NCBI GenBank assembly: GCA_965226945.1
Contig: OZ245717.1
Coordinates: 620,001-684,000, forward strand
Length of the DNA: 64,000 nucleotides
Direction: 5' to 3'
DNA from: SYLG01 sp965226945
GTDB lineage: Bacteria > Planctomycetota > Planctomycetia > Gemmatales > Gemmataceae
The first letter of the stretch is position 1. Every line of letters starts with the position of its first letter. The translations under genes were made by a program, and so were the position numbers. The notes beneath the pieces were generated by a model. It saw nothing but the letters and a program-made list of their open reading frames with translations. It had not been told where the DNA came from and did no database searches. Below, piece after piece: positions 7,920-17,068 of this stretch.

Positions 7920-8001
7920 GAATCTTAGCAATTCTCGCCGCATTCCGTCCTTGATTGAATCCGCTCTTAGGCTGCGCCGCTGAGCGGATTCCCTAAGATT
8001 C
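7920..8001. promoter_or_regulatory. Divergent promoter region with nested inverted repeats
   Basis: Between the DHS-like (minus) and DUF3592 (plus) genes, GAATCCGCTC (7957-7966) and GAGCGGATTC (7982-7991) form a perfect 10-bp dyad. Outside it, GAATCTTAG (7920-7928) and CTAAGATTC (7993-8001) form a second. On each coding strand the outer arm reads CTAAGATT, which could be the -10 of each divergent promoter, with the inner dyad as an operator. Promoter and operator roles are inferred. Confidence 0.45.
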
Positions 8002-8046
8002 GCCCTGGAAGTGATATCCCCTCGTTCCCTCAGGAACTCGACCCAC

Positions 8047-8526
8047 ATGACCGGCCTGCAAATGTTCGGCGGCCTCCTCATTGGCGGCAGCCTGACCGGA
8101 ACGTTTCAAGTCGCCGCAATGGTTTTGCGAAGGCGGGCCGCACACCAGAACCCAGTCGCCGCCACGGCCAAAGTCATTCGCCTTGACCGCTCAAGCACCG
8201 AAGGAGACCTCGAAGACTGGTTCATTCCCACCGTCGAATACCAGTCCGAAGACGGCGAGGTTCACCAGAGCAAACTGGGAATCGTCAAGGCCAGCGTGGC
8301 ACCCAAGGTTGGAAAAACAGTGCAGATCATCTACGAGCGCGGCAATCCCAAAAACTGCCTGGAACCAAAGACCTCTTCAAGCGATTCCACTGCGCTTTAT
8401 CTTGCCCTCTGCGGCCTCATGCTGGTATTCGCGATCGGCACCGGATTATCTTTCGAGAAAATCCGATTGGAACCGGCCGGGCAAGAAGAACGGCGAAACG
8501 CGCCGGAATCGAATCCGGCAAAGTAG
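8047..8526 (+). CDS. DUF3592-like membrane protein
   Basis: A 159-residue protein with an N-terminal membrane helix (GLLIGGSLTGTFQVAAMV). A polar strand domain carries the DUF3592 pattern (ATAKVIRL...IPTVEYQSEDGE, then GKTVQIIYERGNPKNC), and a second membrane helix near residue 122 (LYLALCGLMLVFAIG) precedes a short charged tail. Members are small membrane proteins of unknown role. AGGA sits 11 bases before the ATG at 8047. It faces the DHS-like gene. Confidence 0.65.
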   Translation: MTGLQMFGGLLIGGSLTGTFQVAAMVLRRRAAHQNPVAATAKVIRLDRSSTEGDLEDWFIPTVEYQSEDGEVHQSKLGIVKASVAPKVGKTVQIIYERGNPKNCLEPKTSSSDSTALYLALCGLMLVFAIGTGLSFEKIRLEPAGQEERRNAPESNPAK

Positions 8527-8534
8527 CCGGTGGG

Positions 8535-8587
8535 AAAATCAAAAACCTCGCCTCGATCCGGCATTGCTTGGCCAGATCAAAGCGAGG
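8535..8587 (-). terminator. Intrinsic terminator of the M2 peptidase gene
   Basis: On the minus strand, CCTCGCTTTGATC pairs with GATCGAGGCGAGG over 13 bp, using two G-U pairs (arms at 8575-8587 and 8546-8558). TTTTTGATTTT follows immediately. The wobble pairs work only on the minus strand, so it serves the peptidase gene to its right. Confidence 0.75.
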
Positions 8588-8618
8588 TCCGTCGATTCAA
8601 AATCGCCTCAAGCCGGGC

Positions 8619-10337
8619 TTATTTTTCACTGAAATCCAGGGCGAACGCCTTGGCCGAGAGCGGTTCTCCCGTCGCTTTCTTGATCAGTTCATCCCAGCGG
8701 TAAAGACGTCCGGGAGCAAAGACCTTTTCCTTCATGAACGCCCCCACCTTGGGGTTGCCGGCGTAGTCCACCGCATCGGGAGACTGGCCCGCATAGAGTT
8801 CCTTGCAAATCGCATGATGCACCTGCGAAGCAAACAGCTCGCCCATCATGTAATTGTGATAATAAACCGGCGCGCTCACGATATGGATCTTGCTCGCATA
8901 GTCCGGAGCACTTCTTCCGGACGGCTTTTTAATCCCTTGATATTTCTCCACCAGGCTCCACCACAACTGGTTCATATCTTGATCGGGATTTTCGTACATT
9001 CCTTTTTCAAAGCGCAGCATGACCTGGCACCAGCGGGAGAAAATGAGCAGCCGCCAGCGCAGCGCTTTCGCGGCCGATTTGCCAAACGCGTTTTCGTCTT
9101 CGAGGCTGATCGCCATCGACTTGAAAAACTCCTTGCGCTTCGACAACCGCTCAAACATCATGGCCGTGCCTTCGGTGGTCAAGATGTGCGCTTCGCCTCG
9201 CAGCGTGTAGGGAAGTTCGGCCGGGATATTGAGACTCGAGTAGACCGAATGGCCCAGTTCGTGGAGCATCGTCGACGCCCAGTAGTCGTTCGGGACGATG
9301 TTGGCCAGCACGCGCACATCCCCTTCGCGGTCGATGTCGGTGCAGAAGGCATGCGGGCTCTTCCCCTTTTTTTCGTAAAGATCGCTCTTCTCGAGGACCC
9401 GTTCGATGGGTAAACCGATGCCTCGGTAGAAATCGCGGCAAACCTTGAGAATGTCGGCGCTTTTCCAGGGCTTATCGAGATCGGCGGGCAGTACCGCGGG
9501 GCTTTCCTGGAAAAAGGGATCGTGATAGTGCCAGGGCCTCAGATCGGGCACGGGCACACCGCACTGCTTGGACAAGGCGGCGTCGATCTCGGCCTTGGCC
9601 GCCAGGAACGGCCCGCGCGTCAATTCGTCGAGTTCATCGAACAACTTCACCAGTTCGCTGCCATCCTGTTCGTTCAGATGCAAGGTCATCGCATGGAAGT
9701 TGGCAAAGCCGAGCGATTTGGCCGCCTGATTGCGCAGCATGACGAGCCGGCGCAAATCCGATTCGACTTGAGCCCCCACCCCCTTCGACGCCTCCCAGGC
9801 GGCCTTGCGCCGGCCCGAGTCGGTCGAATTTTTGAGAATGCCGCGGACTTCGTTGTCGGTCAGTTCCTTGCCGTCGATTTTCGCTCGAAATTCGTTGAAG
9901 CCTTTTTCGACGCGGTTGGCCAGGCTCACCATTTCCTTGAGAATCGCGGGATCGACCTGCTTTTCCAGGTAGGTCAGATAAAGCACCTGGACACAGCGGC
10001 GCACCTGGGCATCATCGATCTGCCCGAGTTTGCCATGCAGGGCCTTCACCTGTTCGAAACGCGCTTTTTGCGACAGCTCCGCATCGATCTTGTTTTGCGC
10101 TTCTTCCTTCTTTTGAAAATCGTCTTCCTTGCCTGAGTTGTTCGCTTGCCACCAGGCCAGGTTGCTTTGGATTTCCAGGGGCCGCATGCGCCGCTCATGC
10201 TCGCGCACCCACATGCGGGCCTTACTCGTGGTTTGCTCGTCTGCCATTGCGCGCCCGCCCCCAAAGAGCAGCGAGCCGAACACGATCGCCGCGAATAAAG
10301 ATCTTCCCGTTTTCGTCCTGATGGTCATTTTTGTCAT
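8619..10337 (-). CDS. Secreted M2-family (ACE-like) peptidyl-dipeptidase
   Basis: The 572-residue protein has a signal peptide (SLFAAIVFGSLLFGGGRAMA) and the zinc site HELGH at about residues 359-363. The third ligand lies in LTTEGTAM, Glu389, about 26 residues later, matching the HExxH...E spacing of gluzincins such as ACE. The C-terminal RWDELIKKATGEPL is typical of bacterial M2 proteins. It should remove dipeptides from peptide C-termini outside the cytoplasm. Start 10337 follows an ideal AAGGAGG; the longer frame has no such site. It is divergent from the MBL hydrolase gene. Confidence 0.85.
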   Translation of the reverse strand: MTKMTIRTKTGRSLFAAIVFGSLLFGGGRAMADEQTTSKARMWVREHERRMRPLEIQSNLAWWQANNSGKEDDFQKKEEAQNKIDAELSQKARFEQVKALHGKLGQIDDAQVRRCVQVLYLTYLEKQVDPAILKEMVSLANRVEKGFNEFRAKIDGKELTDNEVRGILKNSTDSGRRKAAWEASKGVGAQVESDLRRLVMLRNQAAKSLGFANFHAMTLHLNEQDGSELVKLFDELDELTRGPFLAAKAEIDAALSKQCGVPVPDLRPWHYHDPFFQESPAVLPADLDKPWKSADILKVCRDFYRGIGLPIERVLEKSDLYEKKGKSPHAFCTDIDREGDVRVLANIVPNDYWASTMLHELGHSVYSSLNIPAELPYTLRGEAHILTTEGTAMMFERLSKRKEFFKSMAISLEDENAFGKSAAKALRWRLLIFSRWCQVMLRFEKGMYENPDQDMNQLWWSLVEKYQGIKKPSGRSAPDYASKIHIVSAPVYYHNYMMGELFASQVHHAICKELYAGQSPDAVDYAGNPKVGAFMKEKVFAPGRLYRWDELIKKATGEPLSAKAFALDFSEK

Positions 10338-10438
10338 GGCCGTCCTCCTTTGGTGGCATTGTCGGTGCGCTTCGATTGCGGACAATGGCACAAGGCCTCG
10401 AATTCCGCCCACTCACGATCCTCTTCTGGAGCAAACCC

Positions 10439-11449
10439 ATGTTACCTCTCTTGCTTTTCGGGCTGGCGCAACTGGCGCCCGCCGAGGGGCTCAAGGTTCA
10501 GTTCGTCGATGTCGAAGGCGGCGCCGCGACCTTAATCGTGACTCCCGCCGGCGAATCGATCTTGATCGATTGCGGCAACCCCGGCACGCGCGATGCCGAG
10601 CGCATCGCCAAAGCCTGCAAGGAACTGAACCTCGAACGCATTGACCACCTGTTCATCACACACTGGCATTTGGACCATTACGGCGGGGTCAACACGCTCG
10701 CCGCCAAGATCCCCATCATGAAATTCCATGACCGCGGCATTCCGGAATCGTTTCCCGAAGATGCGGGCAATTTTCCGGTGCTCATCGGTTTTTACAAGGA
10801 AGCCTCGAAAGGCAAACGCGAAACGGTCCAGGCCGGCGACATCATTCCTCTCAAGCAGACCGAGAACGGCCCCAAGGTGGAACTCGCTTGCGTGTGCGCG
10901 TCAGGATCGGTTCGTAAATCCCCCGTCTTTGGCCCCGGACCCAAAAATCAGCCGGAGCAGCAACAGCCCGATCCTTCCGACAATGCCAAGAGCCTTGGGT
11001 TCGTCCTGAGCTTCGGCAACTGGCGCTTCCTCGACCTCGGCGACTTGACCTGGAACAAGGAAAGCCTGCTCGTCTATCCCAACGATGTCGTCGGCCGCAT
11101 CGACGTCTACCAGTCGACTCATCACGGTCTGGAAGTCAGCAACCATCCCGATCTGATGAAACAGGTCCGCCCCACGGTCGCCGTCTTCAACAACGGCTCG
11201 CGCAAGGGGGGACACCCGCGCGTCATGGGGGAACTCAGAAGAATCGAAGGGTTCGGCGACATCTTCCAAATGCACAAAAATTTGGGAGCGCCCGATTCAG
11301 AAAATGCGCCGCCCACTCATGTGGCCAATGCCAGCGGCAATTGCCAGGCGCTAGGTATCCGCATTACGGTGGACGACGATGCCAAAAACTACGGCGTCAA
11401 GGTGGGAGATCAGCCGAAGGTCCACCGATTCAAAACGAACGAGAAGTAA
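10439..11449 (+). CDS. Secreted metallo-beta-lactamase-fold hydrolase (ComEC C-domain-like)
   Basis: A 336-residue protein with a signal peptide (LPLLLFGLAQLAPAEG) and an MBL fold. FVDVEGGAATLIVTPAGES leads to the metal motif THWHLDHYGG (HxHxDH), a second block FLDLGDLTWNKE, and STHHGLEVS with a further metal-binding histidine. This arrangement resembles the soluble hydrolase domain of ComEC and related exported MBL proteins, which act on nucleic acid or phosphodiesters; the substrate here is unknown. The ATG at 10439 has TGGAG upstream. Residues 190-215 are a Pro/Gln-rich loop. Confidence 0.75.
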   Translation: MLPLLLFGLAQLAPAEGLKVQFVDVEGGAATLIVTPAGESILIDCGNPGTRDAERIAKACKELNLERIDHLFITHWHLDHYGGVNTLAAKIPIMKFHDRGIPESFPEDAGNFPVLIGFYKEASKGKRETVQAGDIIPLKQTENGPKVELACVCASGSVRKSPVFGPGPKNQPEQQQPDPSDNAKSLGFVLSFGNWRFLDLGDLTWNKESLLVYPNDVVGRIDVYQSTHHGLEVSNHPDLMKQVRPTVAVFNNGSRKGGHPRVMGELRRIEGFGDIFQMHKNLGAPDSENAPPTHVANASGNCQALGIRITVDDDAKNYGVKVGDQPKVHRFKTNEK

Positions 11450-11471
11450 CGGAAAGTAACCGCTGGCGAAC

Positions 11472-12938
11472 TCAATAAGCCCCCGCCGCCACCTTCTCAA
11501 GGTGGCGGATGAGGGCGAGATGATCGAGCGGGCGGCCTGTACTCGCTTTGCAGATTTCCAGCGCCGATTTGGCTCGGCCATGTCGATGGACCTTTTCGCG
11601 CAACCAGGCCAGGATGGGTTGAAACTCTCCCCTGGCCAGCGCGTCGTTCCAGTCGCCCAGCTCTTTTTGAATCGCTTCGCCCAGTTGCGCGCTCAGGAGA
11701 TTGCCGATCGTATAGGTCGGAAAATAACCGATACCGCCGCAGCTCCAGTGAACATCTTGCAAGCAGCCTTCGCGGTCGTCGGTGACCTTCAGGCCAAACG
11801 ACTTCAAAAATTCGTCGTTCCAGGCGCCAGGCAGATCGCGGGGCTTCAAATTCCCTTCGATCATCGCCTTTTCCATCCGGTAACGCAAAAGAATGTGCAG
11901 GTTGTAACTGGTCTCGTCCGCTTCCACACGGATGTAGGAAGGCTCAATGCGGTTGATGTAGCCCAGTAGCTGGGTTTTGGAATAGCCATCAAGCACCGGA
12001 GAGAACGCTTCCTTCGCAGAGGGCCAACACCCATCCCAGAACGCTCGCGAGCGGCCGATCAGGTTTTCCCAGAAGCGCGATTGCGATTCGTGCATGCCCA
12101 GCGAGGTCGCCACGCACCAGGGCTCGCCGGCATGAGCGGTCGGCAACCCCTGTTCATAAAGCGCATGGCCCGTTTCATGGAGGATGCCGAAAAAAGACTG
12201 AGTGAAATCGGAGAGATTGTAGCGAGTCGTGATGCGGCAATCGCCAGGGCCATGGCCCGAACAAAAGGGATGTGCCGAGACATCGAGCCGGCCTGCCTGA
12301 TCGTTGAAGCCAAAAGCCAGGGCGACCTTCCAACCCAGATCCTTTTGTTGCTCTTCGGGATAGGGTCCCTGGGGAGGAAGTTGCGTTTTCCCGGGAGCCT
12401 TGGCAATGAGACGCGAAAGCTCGGGCCCCAATGCGGAAAAGATCCGGTCGACCTCCTTGGCGGTGCAGCCCGGCTCGTACTCATCCAACAGTGCATCGTA
12501 GGGTGTTTCACCCCAGCCGACGCAATCGGCCTCCTCGCGTTTGAGCCGGACGATCGCCTCCAGTTCGGGCAGAAACTGCAAGAATTGACCCGCCTTGCGC
12601 GCTTCTTGCCAGACATGAATCCCACGGGAGGTCGCCTTGGCCAATTCTTCGACAAGCCGGCCCGGGATGCGCATCGCCCGCTGAATCCGCCGCAGCATCT
12701 CTTTGGCATTCGCCCTGCCAAACTCATCCGTCTGCGCGGCCTGGTAGGCGGTCGCCGACTCCAATAGAGCCGGGTTCGTCAAACGCTCATGCACCAGCTT
12801 CGCAAGCAGCGCGGACTGTTCGCCGCGCCAGGCCTGACCCGCGGGCGGCAACATCACCTGCTCGTCCCAACCCAGCACGCCCAGCGTCGATTCCAATAGT
12901 GAAATCTCGCGCCATGAGGCCAGGCATGATAGGGGCAT
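11472..12938 (-). CDS. M32 carboxypeptidase (Taq family)
   Basis: A 488-residue cytoplasmic zinc carboxypeptidase, close to the family's usual 500. The catalytic HETGHALYEQG (HExxH) is preceded by the diagnostic DVSAHPFCSGHGPGDCRITTRY and followed by HESQSRFWEN, whose glutamate is the third zinc ligand. It removes C-terminal residues with broad specificity. The start at 12938 (MPLSCLASWREI) lies just after the rho stop with AAGGAA upstream; the longer frame reads into rho out of frame. It is likely co-transcribed behind rho. Confidence 0.9.
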   Translation of the reverse strand: MPLSCLASWREISLLESTLGVLGWDEQVMLPPAGQAWRGEQSALLAKLVHERLTNPALLESATAYQAAQTDEFGRANAKEMLRRIQRAMRIPGRLVEELAKATSRGIHVWQEARKAGQFLQFLPELEAIVRLKREEADCVGWGETPYDALLDEYEPGCTAKEVDRIFSALGPELSRLIAKAPGKTQLPPQGPYPEEQQKDLGWKVALAFGFNDQAGRLDVSAHPFCSGHGPGDCRITTRYNLSDFTQSFFGILHETGHALYEQGLPTAHAGEPWCVATSLGMHESQSRFWENLIGRSRAFWDGCWPSAKEAFSPVLDGYSKTQLLGYINRIEPSYIRVEADETSYNLHILLRYRMEKAMIEGNLKPRDLPGAWNDEFLKSFGLKVTDDREGCLQDVHWSCGGIGYFPTYTIGNLLSAQLGEAIQKELGDWNDALARGEFQPILAWLREKVHRHGRAKSALEICKASTGRPLDHLALIRHLEKVAAGAY

Positions 12939-12949
12939 TCTGGGATTCC

Positions 12950-14452
12950 TTAATTCACATTCAAATTCTGCAAGAACTCGGCGTTGGTCTTGGCCTTCTT
13001 CAACCGGTTGACGAGCAGCTCCATCGCCTCGACCGGATGCATGTCGGCCAGAACCCGGCGTAGCGCCCTCATGCTCGTGATCTCTTCCGGGGTGCAAAGC
13101 AGCTCTTCCTTGCGCGTGCCGGAGCGGTTGATGTCAATGGCGGGCCAAACTCGCTTGTCGACCAAGCGGCGGTCGAGATGGAGTTCCATATTTCCCGTAC
13201 CTTTGAACTCCTCGAAAATCACGTCGTCCATGCGCGAGCCGGTATCGATGAGGGCCGTGGCGATGATGGTTAGGCTGCCCCCTTCTTCGCTTTGCCGGGC
13301 GGCGCCAAAAAAGCGCTTCGGCTTTTGCATGGCATTGCTGTCGAGGCCACCTGAGAGCAACTTGCCGCCGGAAGGCGCTTCGGTGTTGTGCGCTCGGGCC
13401 AGGCGCGTGATCGAGTCAAGGAGAATAATGACATCGCGCCCGTCCTCGGTCAGCCTTTTGGCTTTTTCCAGCGCGATCTCGGAGACGTGGCAATGTTCCG
13501 CCGACGGCTCATCAAAGGTGCTGGCCGCCACTTCGGCGTTGGGGCCCGACACCTGCTTCATCATTTCCGTGACTTCTTCGGGCCGCTCGTCAATCAACAG
13601 CACGATCAGGTAGGAATCGGGATGATTGGCCTGAATCGCCTTGGCAATTTTGGCCAAGAGCACCGTTTTGCCCGCGCGCGGCGGAGAAACGATCAAGGCG
13701 CGCTGCCCCTTGCCGATCGGCGTCGTCAGATCGATCACCCGGGTCGACAACTCGTCGGGGGTTGTTTCCAGGCGAATCCGCTTGCATGGGTGAAGCGGAG
13801 TCAAATCTTCGAAAACGGCGGGGCGGCCGCGGTCGGCCGCCGGTTGTCCGTTGATCGTTTCCACCTGCATGAGGGCGAAATTGTCCTGCCCCTCGATCGG
13901 CAGGCGGATCGCCCCTTCAATCATCAAGCCGGTGCGCAATCCCATGCGCCGAATTTGGCTCGGGGAAACATAAACATCTTCGGGAGACGCAAGATAGTTG
14001 TGCGCCTGGCTGCGCAGGAAGCCGTAGCCATCGGGAAGGACTTCGAGCGTTCCTGCGCCGATGACCGCTTCTCCCTTTTCGATGAGCCGGCGAACCACCT
14101 GGATGATCAACTGAACACGGTTCATCCCGCCGTGTTCGCCCATCCCCTCGCGGTCGGCCATTTCGAACAGTTTGGGAACCGGCAGGCGGTAGAGTTCGTC
14201 AAGGCGGGTCAACGGACCGCTCGAACGCGGAGCCTGTTCGGCAACCTCTTCGGCCGGCGCTCGGTGGCCCATCGGCATCGGGGGCGCATGGGCGACATCG
14301 GGGATCCGGCGGCCGCCACCAATCCGGCGCCGCTGCATGGGTCCGTGGCCATGGCCGTGCGAGGGACCATGGCCATGCGAGGGGCCATGACCGGAACCTG
14401 GTCCGTGTCCATGGCCGCCGCCATGTCCGTGCCCTTCTTCGGAACGAGCCAT
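12950..14452 (-). CDS. rho: Transcription termination factor Rho with His/Gly-rich N-terminal extension
   Basis: A 500-residue Rho helicase. In order: a His/Gly/Pro-rich head (residues 8-38, many HGHG and GPSHGHG units), a linker to 80, an N-terminal helical domain (LDELYRLPVPKLFEMA) and the cold-shock RNA-binding fold (DGYGFLRS at 141-148, then YVSPSQIRRMGLRTG). The ATPase core follows, with Walker A PPRAGKT (about 257-263), Walker B DVIILLDSITRLAR, and a Q/R-loop region. It ends transcription on free mRNA. The start has CGGAGTG upstream. The histidine head is the odd feature and could bind metal. Confidence 0.95.
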   Translation of the reverse strand: MARSEEGHGHGGGHGHGPGSGHGPSHGHGPSHGHGHGPMQRRRIGGGRRIPDVAHAPPMPMGHRAPAEEVAEQAPRSSGPLTRLDELYRLPVPKLFEMADREGMGEHGGMNRVQLIIQVVRRLIEKGEAVIGAGTLEVLPDGYGFLRSQAHNYLASPEDVYVSPSQIRRMGLRTGLMIEGAIRLPIEGQDNFALMQVETINGQPAADRGRPAVFEDLTPLHPCKRIRLETTPDELSTRVIDLTTPIGKGQRALIVSPPRAGKTVLLAKIAKAIQANHPDSYLIVLLIDERPEEVTEMMKQVSGPNAEVAASTFDEPSAEHCHVSEIALEKAKRLTEDGRDVIILLDSITRLARAHNTEAPSGGKLLSGGLDSNAMQKPKRFFGAARQSEEGGSLTIIATALIDTGSRMDDVIFEEFKGTGNMELHLDRRLVDKRVWPAIDINRSGTRKEELLCTPEEITSMRALRRVLADMHPVEAMELLVNRLKKAKTNAEFLQNLNVN

Positions 14453-14864
14453 CGATTCACTCCGTCGGCTTAATTCTGGATTGGATGAAAAGAATACAAG
14501 TGCGGAAATCGCTCAGCTGGCAATTTTGGTATTGGTTGGATCTTTGATTTTGGGGCTCGGTTCAGATCGACCGACCCGGGGAAATCCGTAATCCAAATGG
14601 AGACAATGGGCAACCCTGCCGCTTCCTAGATTAAGTTTACCCTGATCTAACCGGATTTCCATGACCAAATTCTTGATTTCGCCATGGCAAACTCCGGTTT
14701 TGGCTCCCTGCGCCGACCTGTCTCTCCCTGGCCGGCACCCTTTACGGAAAGGTTCAGGCGAACTTGGGTCAACCCGGCACCCCGCCCCGCCGTGTTTGCC
14801 CAAAGCGTGGCGAGCCTTTCCGTAAGCCCCCCATTCCCCCCAAGAACTTGGCGAGAGATTTTCC
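14453..14864. other. Divergent intergenic region with a long-range inverted repeat
   Basis: About 410 bp between rho (minus) and glgX (plus), with no supported gene. TTACGGAAAGG (14742-14752) and CCTTTCCGTAA (14815-14825) are perfect complements 62 bp apart, and shorter arms inside (ACTTGGG, GCCCAAAG) could pair too. This could fold in the glgX leader, ending about 40 bp before its start codon. A regulatory function is speculative. Confidence 0.35.
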
Positions 14865-16901
14865 TTGACCCAGATCTCCTATGGAAGTGGACGCGCCATT
14901 CCGCTTGGCGCAAGCTGGACCGCGGATGGGGTCAATTTCGCCATGATCTCCAAGCATGCGACCGACGTCACCCTGGACATTCTCCCGATCGAGGAAAACA
15001 AGGTCCTGGCCAACTTGCAACTGGATCCCGATTTTCATCGCACCGGAGATCACTGGCACATCCTTGTCCGCGGCCTTCCTCCCGTGTTTCGCTATGCGTG
15101 GAAGGTCGATGGTCCTTCCCGTCCAGGTCATGCCTTCCAGCCGCACACCCCCCTGCTCGATCCCTCCGCCACCTCGCTCACCGGCGGCGAAACCTGGGGG
15201 AGCGTCTCAAGCGAGGGCCGCTATTCGCTGTTTCAGCGCAGAAACTACTCCTGGAAACGCGATATCCACCCAAAAATTCCGCTGGAAGACACCATCCTCT
15301 ACGAACTCCATGTGCGCGGTTACACCCAAGACCCTTCCTCGCGCGTGGCCTACCCGGGTACCTTTCTGGGCATCAGCGAAAAGATCAATCACTTCAAGGA
15401 TCTGGGAATCAACGCCCTCGAATTCTTGCCGATTCACGAGTTCGATGAGGTCGATTGCCCCTTCACCAATCCCAAAACAGGCAAACCCAACGTCAACTTC
15501 TGGGGCTACAACACGATCGCCTTCGCCGCGGTGAAAGCCTCTTACGCCGCCTCGGCCAAGAACCATGGCCAAATCCACGAGTTTCGCGACATGGTGACGG
15601 CACTACACCGCGCCGGAATCGAGGTCATTCTCGATGTCGTTTTCAATCACACCGGCGAAGGCGGCCTGGACGGGCCGACCTCTTCGTTCCGGGGGCTGGA
15701 CAATCCGGTCTATTACATGCTCGATCAAAAAGGGAACTATTTCAACTTCACCGGGTGCGGCAACACGGTCAACTGCAATCACACCCTGGTGCGCGAACTG
15801 ATCATCGACTGCTTGCGCTACTGGGTGCTCGACATGCATGTCGATGGCTTTCGATTCGACCTGGCTTCCGTGCTTGGGCGCGACCGCTACGGCAAGGTCA
15901 TGGCCGATCCGCCCGTCGTCGAAATGATCGCCGAAGACGGCGTGCTCGCTTCCTCCAAACTGATCGCCGAACCCTGGGACGCCGAGGGGCTTTACCAGGT
16001 GGGCAATTTTCCTTTTGGCAGGCGCTGGTCCGAGTGGAACGGCCAGTACCGCGATGTGGTGCGCAAGTTTTGGCTCACGGGCGATGTCTCGGTCGGGGAG
16101 CTGGCAACGCGCGTTTGCGGCAGCGCCGACCTCTATGAATCGGCAGGCCGCAAGCCCTCCCACTCGATCAATTTCATCACCTGCCACGACGGCTTCACCC
16201 TTTGGGATCTGGTCAGTTACAACGAGAAACACAACCTCGCCAACGGCGAATTCAATCGCGACGGAACCAACCAAAACGATTCGAACAACTGCGGCCACGA
16301 AGGGCCCACCGACGATCCGGAAGTGAACGCGCTGAGGCTGCGACAGGCGCGCAATCTCATGGCAACCCTGTTGTTATCGCAAGGGGTGCCGATGATTTTG
16401 GGAGGCGACGAATTCTTGAGAACGCAGGGCGGCAACAACAACGCCTGGTGCCAGGACAACGAAATCAGTTGGATGAACTGGAAGCCCAATCGCGACCAGG
16501 AGGATTTTTTCCGCTTTTGCCGCGAGATGATCGCCTTTCGCAAAAGGCATCCGGCCTTGAGGCGGATCGAGTTTTTGGGCAACGAAGATGTGACCTGGCA
16601 TGGCCAGAAGCCCGAGTACCCCGACTTTTCCCCGCCGTCGCGACATATCGCGATGCAGTTGCACGGCCTGCGCACGGGACGGGAGGCCGATTGCGATATT
16701 TTCGTGGCCTTCAGCGCCGAGCCGCAGGAAACCCACTGGGAGCTACCCAGGCCGCTCACCGGCAATTGCTGGGTGCGCTTTCTCGATACGGGCAAGGCTC
16801 CGCCCCATGAAATCCCCCCCGAAGGCATCCCAGAATTCTGGTACCCGGGGCAATCGTTCAAGATGGCGCCATTTTCCCTGATCGTTTTGACCAGCCGTTA
16901 A
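14865..16901 (+). CDS. glgX: Glycogen debranching enzyme GlgX (isoamylase type, GH13)
   Basis: A 678-residue protein with an N-terminal CBM48-like strand domain (about 1-110) and a GH13 barrel. The four conserved regions are present: DVVFNHT (I), DGFRFDLA (II, nucleophile Asp), LIAEPWD (III, acid/base Glu) and TCHDGFTLWD (IV). It cleaves alpha-1,6 branches of phosphorylase-trimmed glycogen in the cytoplasm. GGNNNAWCQDN is typical of GlgX and TreX. The start is a TTG (14865) placed at the family N-terminus (MTQISYGSG.AIPLGASW). It is followed by a strong terminator. No other glycogen gene is nearby. Confidence 0.92.
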   Translation: MTQISYGSGRAIPLGASWTADGVNFAMISKHATDVTLDILPIEENKVLANLQLDPDFHRTGDHWHILVRGLPPVFRYAWKVDGPSRPGHAFQPHTPLLDPSATSLTGGETWGSVSSEGRYSLFQRRNYSWKRDIHPKIPLEDTILYELHVRGYTQDPSSRVAYPGTFLGISEKINHFKDLGINALEFLPIHEFDEVDCPFTNPKTGKPNVNFWGYNTIAFAAVKASYAASAKNHGQIHEFRDMVTALHRAGIEVILDVVFNHTGEGGLDGPTSSFRGLDNPVYYMLDQKGNYFNFTGCGNTVNCNHTLVRELIIDCLRYWVLDMHVDGFRFDLASVLGRDRYGKVMADPPVVEMIAEDGVLASSKLIAEPWDAEGLYQVGNFPFGRRWSEWNGQYRDVVRKFWLTGDVSVGELATRVCGSADLYESAGRKPSHSINFITCHDGFTLWDLVSYNEKHNLANGEFNRDGTNQNDSNNCGHEGPTDDPEVNALRLRQARNLMATLLLSQGVPMILGGDEFLRTQGGNNNAWCQDNEISWMNWKPNRDQEDFFRFCREMIAFRKRHPALRRIEFLGNEDVTWHGQKPEYPDFSPPSRHIAMQLHGLRTGREADCDIFVAFSAEPQETHWELPRPLTGNCWVRFLDTGKAPPHEIPPEGIPEFWYPGQSFKMAPFSLIVLTSR

Positions 16902-16908
16902 ATGATCG

Positions 16909-16964
16909 AGGGATACTCACAAAAAAACCGGCCTTTTTGGGCCGGTTTTTTTGTGAGTATCCCT
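16909..16964. terminator. Bidirectional terminator shared by glgX and the atp operon
   Basis: A perfect 25-bp stem (16909-16933 with 16940-16964) has a 6-base loop, TTTTTG. The GC core AACCGGCC/GGCCGGTT is followed by seven Ts within the stem on the plus strand and, by symmetry, seven on the minus strand. This is ideal for stopping both convergent units; the right-hand one is the end of atpC. Confidence 0.92.
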
Positions 16965-17068
16965 TTGAAAGTCCATGCGCGGCGATTGAGCAACTCATCC
17001 GCCAAGCGCTCAGGCAATCCTGAGAAAGGCGGTTCTTTGGCAACCGCCGGACCGGCTGTTGCCTGGCT

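Noticed and set aside
13388..14473. 361-codon plus-strand ORF opposite rho
   Set aside because: Antisense shadow of rho.
14513..14803. Overlapping small minus-strand ORFs between rho and glgX
   Set aside because: No conserved features; region better read as promoter/leader DNA.
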